Below are positions 26,589 to 34,624 of a stretch of 64,000 nt of DNA, piece by piece (positions within the stretch are counted from its first letter, which is position 1; every line of letters begins with the position of its first letter). Source of the stretch: Romboutsia_E sp900604535 (GTDB lineage Bacteria > Bacillota > Clostridia > Peptostreptococcales > Peptostreptococcaceae). The notes below the pieces were generated by a model, which saw only the letters and a program-made list of their open reading frames with translations, had not been told where the DNA came from and did not search any database. The position numbers and the translations under genes were made by a program. The stretch is taken from positions 62,001 through 126,000 of the forward strand of contig NZ_UWOT01000004.1 in assembly GCF_900604535.1 (NCBI RefSeq). The letters run 5' to 3'.

Positions 26589-27359
26589 TTAGAACTTAGG
26601 TGGTGCAGGTGCAACCGCTCTCTTATGTGCACTTATTCTATGTAATCTTTCTATTACCTCTAAGTCTTTTTGTGGAACTTCATCTAATCTTCCTTCTACA
26701 ACTGCATCTATCATTTTATATGTAGTTCCCATTTCTTTTTCATCAGTTTGTCCATCCCAAAGTCCTGCTGATGGCGCTTTGTTTATTATATCTTCATGAA
26801 CACCTAATACTTTTGCCCATTCATAAACTTCTGCTTTAGTTATATTTGCTATAGGTACTAAATCAACTCCACCATCTCCGTATTTTGTGAAGTATCCTGT
26901 ATAAACTTCAGCTGCATTATCAGTTCCTACAACTAAATAGTTTAAATTATTTGCTACAGTATAAAGAGTACTCATTCTAACTCTAGCTCTTAAGTTTGCA
27001 TCTGATATTGTTTGATTATTTTCATTGTATACCCCAACTTCTTTTAGTTGACCCATTACTTTGTTTAATATACATTCTTGCTCATCAGTTAAATCAAGCT
27101 CAATATGTTTTATCCCGCATCCATTTATAACTTTTAAAGCATCTTTTTTATCTTGAGGATTACTTTTTATCTCCATTATTACCCCTATTGAATTATCTGG
27201 AAAAGCCTTTTTTATAAGATAAGAAACAACTGCAGAATCTATTCCTCCAGAAACCCCTACAGCTAAACCTTTACAATTAGCTTCTTCAACTTTATCTCTA
27301 AGCCATTGTACAGTTTTTTCTATTTTTAACTCTATATCTGTTTTTAAACTTGCGTCCAT
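26589..27359 (-). CDS. nadE: NAD+ synthetase (ammonia-dependent)
   Basis: Amidates nicotinate adenine dinucleotide to NAD+ with ATP. The pyrophosphatase motif GVSGGIDSAVV is at residues 33-43. There is no glutaminase domain, so ammonia is the nitrogen source. 256 residues, as in other short clostridial NadE. GTDNAAEVYTGYFTKYGDGG carries substrate-binding residues. A GGGAGG site precedes the ATG. Confidence 0.95.
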   Translation of the reverse strand: MDASLKTDIELKIEKTVQWLRDKVEEANCKGLAVGVSGGIDSAVVSYLIKKAFPDNSIGVIMEIKSNPQDKKDALKVINGCGIKHIELDLTDEQECILNKVMGQLKEVGVYNENNQTISDANLRARVRMSTLYTVANNLNYLVVGTDNAAEVYTGYFTKYGDGGVDLVPIANITKAEVYEWAKVLGVHEDIINKAPSAGLWDGQTDEKEMGTTYKMIDAVVEGRLDEVPQKDLEVIERLHRISAHKRAVAPAPPKF

Positions 27360-27529
27360 TGTTATTATTCCTCCCTATTTTTCATCTGAAATAATTATAG
27401 CACATAATTTTTAATGATTTCCATAATCTAGTATTCCAATTTATTTTATAAAAAGATTTATATATTAAGTTTTACCACTTCAATATAAATATAATTCAAT
27501 AATTATGTACAAACTAGATTTTAAGGAAG

Positions 27530-27907
27530 GTGATAATTATAAAGAGTAAATATTTTAACTTTAATATAAAAAATACAGTAATCGGTTTATTTACTGGTTT
27601 TATAAATGGTGTTTTTGGTTCTGGAGGAGGTACTCTTTTAGTTCCTATTTTAAATAACTTCTTAAAAGTTGAAGAACATAAATCTCATGCAACAGCTCTT
27701 GCTATAATAATATTTTTATCAACTACAAGTTCTATAATTTATATTTCAAAAGGTACTTACGATATAAAATTAACTATACAAGCAGCTATAGGAAGTATTA
27801 TAGGTGGTATTATTGGTGCAAAATTATTATGTAAGGTTACGGGTAAATTTCTTCGAATTTCTTTTGGAATTGTTATGATAATCGCAGCCTTAAGGATGGT
27901 GTTCTAG
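27530..27907 (+). CDS. TSUP-family permease, half-size, first of a pair
   Basis: About 123-126 residues with four membrane helices, including the TSUP motif GFINGVFGSGGGTLLVPIL. It matches one half of TauE/SafE sulfite-type exporters, and the partner gene follows after 1 nt. The start is odd: GTG at 27530 overlaps the AGGAAGG ribosome site, while the codon at ideal spacing (8 nt) is ATA at 27539. Initiation at ATA, ATT (27536) or GTG remains open. It may be an ATG that mutated to ATA. Confidence 0.8.
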   Translation: MIIIKSKYFNFNIKNTVIGLFTGFINGVFGSGGGTLLVPILNNFLKVEEHKSHATALAIIIFLSTTSSIIYISKGTYDIKLTIQAAIGSIIGGIIGAKLLCKVTGKFLRISFGIVMIIAALRMVF

Positions 27908-27908
27908 T

Positions 27909-28283
27909 ATGTTAATTGGTATAATCGGATTTTTCGCTGGAATTATAGGTGGTATGGGTATGGGCGGTGGAACTATTTTAATACCTGCTTTAGTTTTATT
28001 TGCATCTATAAATCCCAAGATTGCACAAAGTGTTAATTTACTATCATCTATTCCTATGACTATTTTTGCTCTTATAATACATATAAAAAATAAAAAAGTT
28101 GAATTTAGTTTGGTGGCTCCTATAGCTGTTTTTGGAGTTATTGGTGCTGTATTTGGTTCCTTTTTAGCTAATTATCTAAGTTCTGAAATTCTAAGAAAAA
28201 TATTTGGTGGATTTTTGCTTTTAGTAGGAGCTTATGAAGTTTATAAAGGAATTAAAGAACCTAAAAAAGGTTGTAAAAAATAA
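27909..28283 (+). CDS. TSUP-family permease, half-size, second of a pair
   Basis: 124 residues, four membrane helices, beginning GIIGFFAGIIGGMGMGGGT, the second TSUP repeat. Together with the previous gene it gives eight helices, the size of one full-length TSUP permease, so the two probably form a heterodimer. A sulfur-compound or other organic anion substrate is possible. The start ATG lies 1 nt beyond the upstream stop, and AAGGATGG serves as ribosome site. Confidence 0.85.
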   Translation: MLIGIIGFFAGIIGGMGMGGGTILIPALVLFASINPKIAQSVNLLSSIPMTIFALIIHIKNKKVEFSLVAPIAVFGVIGAVFGSFLANYLSSEILRKIFGGFLLLVGAYEVYKGIKEPKKGCKK

Positions 28284-28296
28284 GTTTAATAAAACT

Positions 28297-28334
28297 AAAA
28301 GGTGTATAAATATAAGTTTATACACCTTTTATTA
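28297..28334. terminator. Bidirectional terminator
   Basis: AAAAGGTGTATAAA and TTTATACACCTTTT form a perfect 14-bp stem with a 6-nt loop. It serves the TSUP pair (plus) and the MutS-like genes (minus). Confidence 0.85.
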
Positions 28335-28348
28335 TAAAAATAATATAG

Positions 28349-29359
28349 TTACCATTTTCCTGTTGCTACAAACATCTCTGCTCTTTCCTTAGCTCGACTT
28401 ACTATATCCTCACTATATCCCATAAATCCTAATAACTTTATAGCATTCCTACTTTGAGCTCTTCCACTATATAACTTAGAATCAAATTTAATATCATTAT
28501 CAGTTATATTTTCTTCAAAATGATAATTATCAAACTTATCCTCTAATAAATAGGTAAGCTCTATATCATGAGTTGCCGCAAAACATGTACAGTTATTTTC
28601 ACTTAAACTACTAAGGACCTCACTTGAAGATGCTATACGCTCTATTGTATTAGTTCCTCTTAAAATCTCATCAACAAAACATAAGGTAGGTATATTATCA
28701 TCTATTGAATCTAAGATTCTTTTTAATGATTTTATTTCTACTATATAGTAACTCTCCTTACTTAATACATCATCCTTAAGTGCCATTGATGTATATACCT
28801 TAAAATAAGAACCATTATATTCTTTTGCACAACAAGTATTTATACTTTGAGCAAGAATTGCATTTATGGCTACTGATTTTATAAATGTTGATTTTCCAGA
28901 TGCATTTGACCCAGTTATCAATGCACTTTTTTCAAAACTTCCACTATTAGTTACAGGGTTTTGAATTAATGGATGATACATTTCTTTAAATTCTATATAG
29001 TTTTTTCTTTTAGTCAAGTTTGGTATTGTAAAATAATCTAAACTTTCTCTAAAAGATGCAACCCCAATTAATGCATCTATTGTACCTACATATTCAAATA
29101 TATTTTTAAGATACTCTCTATTCTTACCAATATTTTTCTTAACTTTTTCATAAGTTATAAGCTCTGATAAAAATAACATCTTAGTATATTCACTAAAAAC
29201 ATTTAATTCTGAAACTAAAGAATTTGGATCTGTTCCAATATTTTTTCTTCTTATTCTTTTAATCTTCTTTAAATCTTCGTTTATATTATTTAAATTTTCA
29301 TCTACAAATTTTATATTTAGATTTTTAATTTTTCTAGCAATATTAGAAACCTTTATCAA
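28349..29359 (-). CDS. MutS-like ATPase, C-terminal part
   Basis: 336 residues covering a MutS core fragment and the MutS-type ABC ATPase. Walker A is GSNASGKSTF, Walker B is LCFVDEILRGTNT and the later switch histidine is in FAATHDIEL. The open frame starts with TTG overlapping the stop of the preceding frame. There is no good ribosome site, which suggests that the two frames are halves of one gene. Family members (about 560-600 residues with N-terminal helices) are related to MutS2/MutS but their role is unknown. Confidence 0.8.
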   Translation of the reverse strand: MIKVSNIARKIKNLNIKFVDENLNNINEDLKKIKRIRRKNIGTDPNSLVSELNVFSEYTKMLFLSELITYEKVKKNIGKNREYLKNIFEYVGTIDALIGVASFRESLDYFTIPNLTKRKNYIEFKEMYHPLIQNPVTNSGSFEKSALITGSNASGKSTFIKSVAINAILAQSINTCCAKEYNGSYFKVYTSMALKDDVLSKESYYIVEIKSLKRILDSIDDNIPTLCFVDEILRGTNTIERIASSSEVLSSLSENNCTCFAATHDIELTYLLEDKFDNYHFEENITDNDIKFDSKLYSGRAQSRNAIKLLGFMGYSEDIVSRAKERAEMFVATGKW

Positions 29360-30027
29360 ATATGTAAACCTTCTGTATTATAATTTTTTCTACCTTCATT
29401 AATTGAAATATAAATATTTAAACAAATAAATCCTATTGTTAAGAAGATAAAATAAGGATTAATAATTATTAAAATCAAACTAGCAAAGGGTAACTTTCCT
29501 AATAATTGATATCTTAATAATTTATTCTTGTTATCATATCCATTATTGAATAAACAATTAGAAGTGTATAACTCTTTACTGTATCCTAATTTTGATAATG
29601 TATATTGAATATTAAATCTATTATCTGGATTATTTACAAAGTATGATATTAATATTTCTCTCTTATTTAAAATTTCTTCATTATGAATTGAACTTCTTAA
29701 TATGTCATAAAGAACTTCTTCTCCAGCAGTACTTTGTGTATTATTTATTTTTTTAAATACATCATTCATATTAAGATCATTCCATGTTATATCATCAATT
29801 GTGTTATAATCTTTACTTTCTATATTATCATTAACTTTATTCTTGTGATAACTTGATACACTTTCAAATTTCAAATCAACTTCATCTATATCTATTTTTT
29901 TACCGTAATTTTCAATTATTTTCTTTTTTATTTTTTTATTTTTCCTTACGCTATTATATAGTGATATTAAAAATCCAATAAAGAACACACATGTTAAGCC
30001 AATTAAGACTTCTATAATTTCTTTCAT
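29356..30027 (-). CDS. MutS-like membrane protein, N-terminal part (frameshifted)
   Basis: 223 residues: an N-terminal membrane helix (about 6-25), a cytosolic segment including TIDDITWNDLNMNDVF and STAGEEVLYD, and two membrane helices (about 178-210). In intact relatives this continues directly into the ATPase region. Here a TGA follows after about one nucleotide too few near 29360. The 672-nt frame is thus the first half of a gene inactivated or split by a 1-nt indel. An AAAGGGG site precedes the ATG. Confidence 0.75.
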   Translation of the reverse strand: MKEIIEVLIGLTCVFFIGFLISLYNSVRKNKKIKKKIIENYGKKIDIDEVDLKFESVSSYHKNKVNDNIESKDYNTIDDITWNDLNMNDVFKKINNTQSTAGEEVLYDILRSSIHNEEILNKREILISYFVNNPDNRFNIQYTLSKLGYSKELYTSNCLFNNGYDNKNKLLRYQLLGKLPFASLILIIINPYFIFLTIGFICLNIYISINEGRKNYNTEGLHI

Positions 30028-30039
30028 TTATTTCCCCTT

Positions 30040-31101
30040 TTATTTACCAAATTCGTCTATCTTACTTAGTATTTCTTTGTACTTATCTTCATTTCTTATA
30101 AAATCATATATACTTTCATCTAAAAGTTTTTTTAGATTTAAAACTATATACTCTTTTGAATGTACTCCCTCAAATAATTTTACTCCATCAAATAAAATAT
30201 GATTATCTAAATTATAATCCCCTCCTGCACTTTCTATTATGTTTTCAATAGCTTCTAATGTCTTTTCCATGTTCTTATCTTTAGCATGTATATGAGAAGC
30301 TGTCATATTATTACCTATTCCACATATATCATCTAAACCAAAAACTTTTATAACTTTATCTTGTATGTCTAAAATTTCTTTTGCTTTAGATATATCTTCT
30401 TTTAAGTATATAGTTGTGTAATAATTTAAACAAGTTAATACACTATTTACTCTTTTATACGTTAAATTCTTTAAAATTTCTTTTGCATCATCTACTCTAT
30501 CTTGATTAATGTATAGTCCAATTAGCATATCATCTCTATCCATACTTACTTTAGGTAAACTTAATATTACTTCTTCAGCTTTTTCAAATTCATTTTTCAT
30601 TGTATATAGTGAACTTAAAATATATTTAGATGTTTCGATAATTTCTAATTCTTCACTTTGAGATGATACTTCTAACAATTCTATCGCTCTATTTAACATA
30701 TTTTCAGCTTCATCTTCACTAGATGCACTAGGTATAGACATCATATATAAAGAACCTGCTCTAAATTTTAAAAACATACTGTTTGGATATTGTCTTATAT
30801 AAGATTCACAAACTTTCATTGCATTCTCAGGACTATTTTTTTCAAATAAACTTGCACATTCTTTCATTATATTCATAACTTCTTCATTAGAGATTTCAAT
30901 TTCATAACTTAAAAGTTTATCTATTGTAGTATTAAAGTATCTAGCAATAGAAGGAAGTATAGTTATATCTGGATAGGAATTTTTACTTTCCCATTTAGAA
31001 ACTGCCGCAACTGAAACACCTACAGCTTTTGCTAATACTTCTTGTGTGACTCCTCTTTCTTTTCTTAATTTATATATAACCTCACCAATAGATAATTCCA
31101 T
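30040..31101 (-). CDS. XRE-family regulator with a TPR-like C-terminal domain
   Basis: 353 residues. The N-terminal HTH_3 covers about 6-63 (IGEVIYKLRKERGVTQEVLA and VGVSVAAVSKWESKNSYPD in two pieces). The remaining ~280 residues are helical repeats, with pairs of helices of about 35 residues as in TPR-containing clostridial regulators. Target genes are not evident. It lies 12 nt upstream of the MutS-like N-terminal frame and may be cotranscribed with it. An AAAGGAG site precedes the ATG. Confidence 0.85.
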   Translation of the reverse strand: MELSIGEVIYKLRKERGVTQEVLAKAVGVSVAAVSKWESKNSYPDITILPSIARYFNTTIDKLLSYEIEISNEEVMNIMKECASLFEKNSPENAMKVCESYIRQYPNSMFLKFRAGSLYMMSIPSASSEDEAENMLNRAIELLEVSSQSEELEIIETSKYILSSLYTMKNEFEKAEEVILSLPKVSMDRDDMLIGLYINQDRVDDAKEILKNLTYKRVNSVLTCLNYYTTIYLKEDISKAKEILDIQDKVIKVFGLDDICGIGNNMTASHIHAKDKNMEKTLEAIENIIESAGGDYNLDNHILFDGVKLFEGVHSKEYIVLNLKKLLDESIYDFIRNEDKYKEILSKIDEFGK

Positions 31102-31262
31102 AAATTTCTCCTTTTTAATATCTTAAATATATTTCTTTGCTTGTATTTAAATTATACATTTATAAAATTCCTCTAACAATGGAGGCTAAGTTAATAAATA
31201 GTTTATTTTTGTTAACTCTTATTCAAGCTTAGATAAATTTATGTAAATATTCTTTTATAAAC

Positions 31263-31330
31263 TTGATTTTTAAGTACTTTAATCATATAATTAAATTATA
31301 AAATTGGTATATACCATTTGGTATATACCA
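31263..31330 (+). promoter_or_regulatory. nag promoter with two tandem operators
   Basis: TTGATT (31263-31268) and TATAAT (31286-31291) are spaced by 17 nt. Immediately downstream are two identical perfect palindromes, TGGTATATACCA, at 31305-31316 and 31319-31330. This resembles the TGGTnTAnACCA operator shape of NagR/DasR-type GntR repressors. The site lies just before nagR itself, so autoregulation by a roadblock or promoter-clearance mechanism is likely. Confidence 0.85.
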
Positions 31331-31344
31331 TAAAGGTGGTAAAT

Positions 31345-32082
31345 ATGAAATTAGTAGATAAAAACGCACAAATACCTCTATATATTCAGTTATCAGAAAT
31401 AATAAAGGAAATGATTAATAATAAAGAACTGCAAGAAGGACATTACTTAATGTCTGAAAGGGATATTTGCAAAATTCAAGATATAAGCAGAATGACTGTT
31501 AATAAAGCAATTATGCATTTAGTAAACGAAGGAATTTTAGAAAGACGCCAAGGCAAAGGCACCTTTGTTTCTTATAAGAAGCAAAAGCTTACTTATGAAA
31601 GAATGCAAGGTTTTACAGAAATAGCAAAGTATAATAATCTTAATGTAAGAAATGAAATTTTAAAATTTGAATTATCAAAACCTAGCAATAAAGTTAATGA
31701 ATACTTAAAGCTAAAAGATGATAACCTTTTAGTTTTTCAAATAGAGAGAATCAGATTTGTTGATGATGAGCCTACTATACTTGAAAAAATATATATTCCA
31801 AAGTATATGTGTCCAGGCTTAAGTAAGTCTCTTGTAGAGGAAAATTCTTTATATAAACTATATAGAGAAAAGTACATGCATAAAACTCAACAAGCTAGAC
31901 AGGTAATAAATCCTATTATGTTAAATAAATCTGAATCAAAGCTTTTAAATGTAGACTTATCCACTCTTGGATTAAAAATTGACAGGGTTGTTTTTACTGA
32001 TAAAGATGAGGTTCTAGAATATACTAGTTCTTTATTTATAACAAGTAAGCATCAATACGAAATTATACTTAATGAATATTAA
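31345..32082 (+). CDS. nagR: GntR/HutC-family repressor of amino sugar use
   Basis: 245 residues. The N-terminal winged helix covers residues 5-70 (IPLYIQLSEIIKEMI; SERDICKIQDISRMTVNKAI) and a UTRA effector domain follows. Neighbours nagA and nagB and the two palindromes upstream make it the amino-sugar repressor NagR (YvoA); effectors are typically GlcN-6-P or GlcNAc-6-P. I chose the ATG at 31345 behind AAAGGTGG; longer frames would cross the second operator. Confidence 0.9.
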   Translation: MKLVDKNAQIPLYIQLSEIIKEMINNKELQEGHYLMSERDICKIQDISRMTVNKAIMHLVNEGILERRQGKGTFVSYKKQKLTYERMQGFTEIAKYNNLNVRNEILKFELSKPSNKVNEYLKLKDDNLLVFQIERIRFVDDEPTILEKIYIPKYMCPGLSKSLVEENSLYKLYREKYMHKTQQARQVINPIMLNKSESKLLNVDLSTLGLKIDRVVFTDKDEVLEYTSSLFITSKHQYEIILNEY

Positions 32083-32099
32083 AAATTAGGGGGAATATT

Positions 32100-33239
32100 A
32101 TGAAAGCAATCATTAATGGAAAAATAATAACAAAAGATAAAGTTATAGAAGACAAAATACTTTTATTTGATGAAAAAATAGTAGATTTTTGTGATGAAGT
32201 TGATAAAGATATAGAAATTATAGATGCAAATGGTCTTTATGTTTCTCCTGGTCTTATAGATATTCATATTCATGGTAGCAATAATTTCGATACTATGGAT
32301 AAAGATGATAGGGCTGTTCAAATTATAGGAGAAAGTATAAAGAAAACAGGAGTTACTTCATTTTTACCAACTACCATGACTATGGATAAAGATGATATTT
32401 ATAGTGCTTTAGATAACATAAGAAAACTTATGAATAGAAAATATAATGGTGCTCAGGTAGTTGGTGCCCATCTTGAAGGACCTTTTATAAATAATAAATA
32501 TAAAGGCGCTCAAAATAATAAATATATTCAATCTCCAAGTTTCTCTTTTATAGAAAATTATACAGATGTTATTAAGGTAATTTCTTATTCACCTGAAATA
32601 GATTTAGATTTTAATTTTACAAAAGAAGTTAAAGAGAAAACGGATATTGTTTTATCTCTAGCTCACACTAATGCAACTTATAATGAAGCTAAATCTTCTA
32701 TATCTCATGGTGCCTCTAATATAACTCATTTATTTAATGCTATGACTCCTTTAAATCATAGAGAGATGGGTGTAGTTGGAGCAGCTCTTACGACTGATGT
32801 TTACTGTGAGATGATTTGTGACAATATACATGTTAATCCTGATTTATATCAATTTGTTATTGATAATAAAGGAAAAGATAAATTAGTTTTAGTTACAGAT
32901 TCTATGAGAGCTGGATGTATGGCAGATGGTAAGTATGATTTAGGTGGCCAAGATGTTTTTGTAAAAGATAATGCAGCAAGACTTGCTTCTGGTAATTTAG
33001 CAGGAAGTGTCTTAACTTTGAATAAAGGTGTTTATAACTTTATGAAGAATACAGATATATCTATATATGAAGCAATTAATCTAGCTTCTCTTAATCCTGC
33101 TAAATCAATAAATATTGATGATAAAAAAGGAAGCTTAGAAATAAATAAAGATGCTGATATAGCTCTATTTGATGAAGAAATGAATTGCTATATGAGCATT
33201 TCACAAGGGGAAATAATTTTTAATAATTTAAATCAATAA
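32100..33239 (+). CDS. nagA: N-acetylglucosamine-6-phosphate deacetylase
   Basis: Converts GlcNAc-6-P to GlcN-6-P and acetate. 379 residues, amidohydrolase fold. Metal ligand regions are DIHIHG (about 57-62), HLEGPF (about 124), LAHTNA and HLFNAM; the catalytic Asp is in LVTDSM. It lies 17 nt after nagR and 39 nt before nagB. It supplies NagB and also takes the NanE product from the sialic acid island. Confidence 0.96.
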   Translation: MKAIINGKIITKDKVIEDKILLFDEKIVDFCDEVDKDIEIIDANGLYVSPGLIDIHIHGSNNFDTMDKDDRAVQIIGESIKKTGVTSFLPTTMTMDKDDIYSALDNIRKLMNRKYNGAQVVGAHLEGPFINNKYKGAQNNKYIQSPSFSFIENYTDVIKVISYSPEIDLDFNFTKEVKEKTDIVLSLAHTNATYNEAKSSISHGASNITHLFNAMTPLNHREMGVVGAALTTDVYCEMICDNIHVNPDLYQFVIDNKGKDKLVLVTDSMRAGCMADGKYDLGGQDVFVKDNAARLASGNLAGSVLTLNKGVYNFMKNTDISIYEAINLASLNPAKSINIDDKKGSLEINKDADIALFDEEMNCYMSISQGEIIFNNLNQ

Positions 33240-33278
33240 ATATATTTATAAATTATCAAAATTGGGAGGTATTTTAAT

Positions 33279-34049
33279 ATGAGAATAATAGTTTGTGAAA
33301 ATTATGAATCATTAAGCAAAAAAGCAGCACAAATAGTAGGGAGTCAAATTATATTAAAACCTAATTCTATACTAGGTCTTGCTACAGGTAGTACTCCTGT
33401 GGGTATGTATAAAAACTTAATAAAAATGTACGAAGAAGGTTTAATAGATTTTGCAAAAGTAAAAACTTTCAACTTAGATGAATATTATAAACTTCCGGTT
33501 GATAATATTCAAAGCTACCATTATTTTATGGATGAAAACTTTTTTAACCATGTAAATATACCTAGAGAAAATATTCATATACCAGATGGACTTGCAAGTG
33601 ATATTGAAAATGAATGTATCTCTTATGATGAAAGTATAAATAATAGTGGTGGTATTGATATACAAGTTTTAGGTATAGGAAACAATGCTCATATAGGATT
33701 TAATGAGCCTACTATAAACTTTAATAAAGGTACTCATGTTGTAACTTTAGATGAGTCTACAAGAGAAGCTAATGCTAGATTTTTTAATAGCTTAGACGAA
33801 GTTCCTACAAAAGCTGTTACTATGGGAATAGGTTCTATATTTAAAAGTAAAAAGATATTACTTTTAGCTAGTGGAAAAAATAAAGCAAAGGCTATATATG
33901 ATACTGTTCATGGTCAAGTAACTCCACAAGTTCCTTCTTCTATATTACTACTTCATCATGATGTTATAATGATACTTGATAAAGAAGCTTCTAGTCTTTT
34001 AAATGAAGATGACTATGAGTCTGTTAATGATTATGAAAAAGTAAAATAA
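33279..34049 (+). CDS. nagB: Glucosamine-6-phosphate deaminase
   Basis: Isomerises and deaminates GlcN-6-P to fructose-6-P and ammonia, feeding glycolysis. 256 residues. Motifs: GLATGSTPVGMYKNL (phosphate/substrate loop), NLDEYY, GIGNNAHIGFNEP and TMGIGSI. A GGGAGG site precedes the ATG, and a terminator follows. It ends the nagR-nagA-nagB operon. Confidence 0.97.
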   Translation: MRIIVCENYESLSKKAAQIVGSQIILKPNSILGLATGSTPVGMYKNLIKMYEEGLIDFAKVKTFNLDEYYKLPVDNIQSYHYFMDENFFNHVNIPRENIHIPDGLASDIENECISYDESINNSGGIDIQVLGIGNNAHIGFNEPTINFNKGTHVVTLDESTREANARFFNSLDEVPTKAVTMGIGSIFKSKKILLLASGKNKAKAIYDTVHGQVTPQVPSSILLLHHDVIMILDKEASSLLNEDDYESVNDYEKVK

Positions 34050-34077
34050 TAAAAATTAAATAATTTTATCATATAAG

Positions 34078-34131
34078 AAATAACTGTACCTAAGAATTTA
34101 AACTATCTTAATTCTAAGTATAGTTATTTTT
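34078..34131 (+). terminator. Terminator after nagB
   Basis: AAATAACTGTACCTAAGAATT and AATTCTAAGTATAGTTATTT pair over about 20 positions with minor bulges, with a loop of about 10 nt and a T-rich tail. A near copy of this hairpin lies at 34345. Confidence 0.75.
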
Positions 34132-34344
34132 AATTCATTATTTAAGTATATTTATATTTCACGTTAACTATACTTATACTTCATATGATCACAGAATATA
34201 AACTAGGCACTTCTTATTAAGACCATCCAATATATTATCACTATATTCCAAAATGAATTATATATTTACTTTCTATTTTTGACTTATTAACTAAATAAAT
34301 TAAATCATTATATTCTAACATCCTTTACTTAACTTTATAGCATA
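34132..34344. other. AT-rich gap in the nag-nan junction
   Basis: I see no gene, promoter, conserved RNA or repeat apart from A/T-rich low-complexity sequence. Confidence 0.5.
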
Positions 34345-34399
34345 AAAATAACTATACCTTAGAATTTATTATATTTTAAATTCTAAAATATAGTTATTT
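34345..34399 (-). terminator. Terminator of the nan operon
   Basis: AAATAACTATACCTTAGAATTTA and TAAATTCTAAAATATAGTTATTT pair over about 21 positions; the minus strand has a T-run after the stem. It is about 80 percent like the nagB terminator at 34078, so one may be a duplicate of the other. It follows the 35-residue gene. Confidence 0.75.
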
Positions 34400-34431
34400 A
34401 TTAAAATCTAATTTTAAATTATTATATCAAA

Positions 34432-34539
34432 TTAACATTGTCTCTTAAAAAATCTTGAAACTTTTTGAACATCATCACCTGCAAATAAAGTTAAAACAAA
34501 ATCTGCAATAATTACAAATGTATCTAATGCAATGTCCAT
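34432..34539 (-). CDS. 35-residue amphipathic small protein
   Basis: Encodes M-D-I-A-L-D-T-F-V-I-I-A-D-F-V-L-T-L-F-A followed by GDDVQKVSRFFKRQC. The N-terminal 20 residues are hydrophobic with Asp at 2, 6 and 13, and the C-terminus is basic. A strong AAAGGTGG site lies 8 nt before the ATG at 34539, so translation is likely. It lies 85 nt downstream of rpiR, ahead of a terminator. No family is recognised. A membrane-associating peptide, a toxin-like peptide or a small operon-end regulator are all possible. Confidence 0.6.
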   Translation of the reverse strand: MDIALDTFVIIADFVLTLFAGDDVQKVSRFFKRQC

Positions 34540-34624
34540 AAAAATTCACCACCTTTAATTTGATATATTAAAATTATAATTCAAATTTTAATATATATAC
34601 TTATAAATCTATATTTATACTAAA

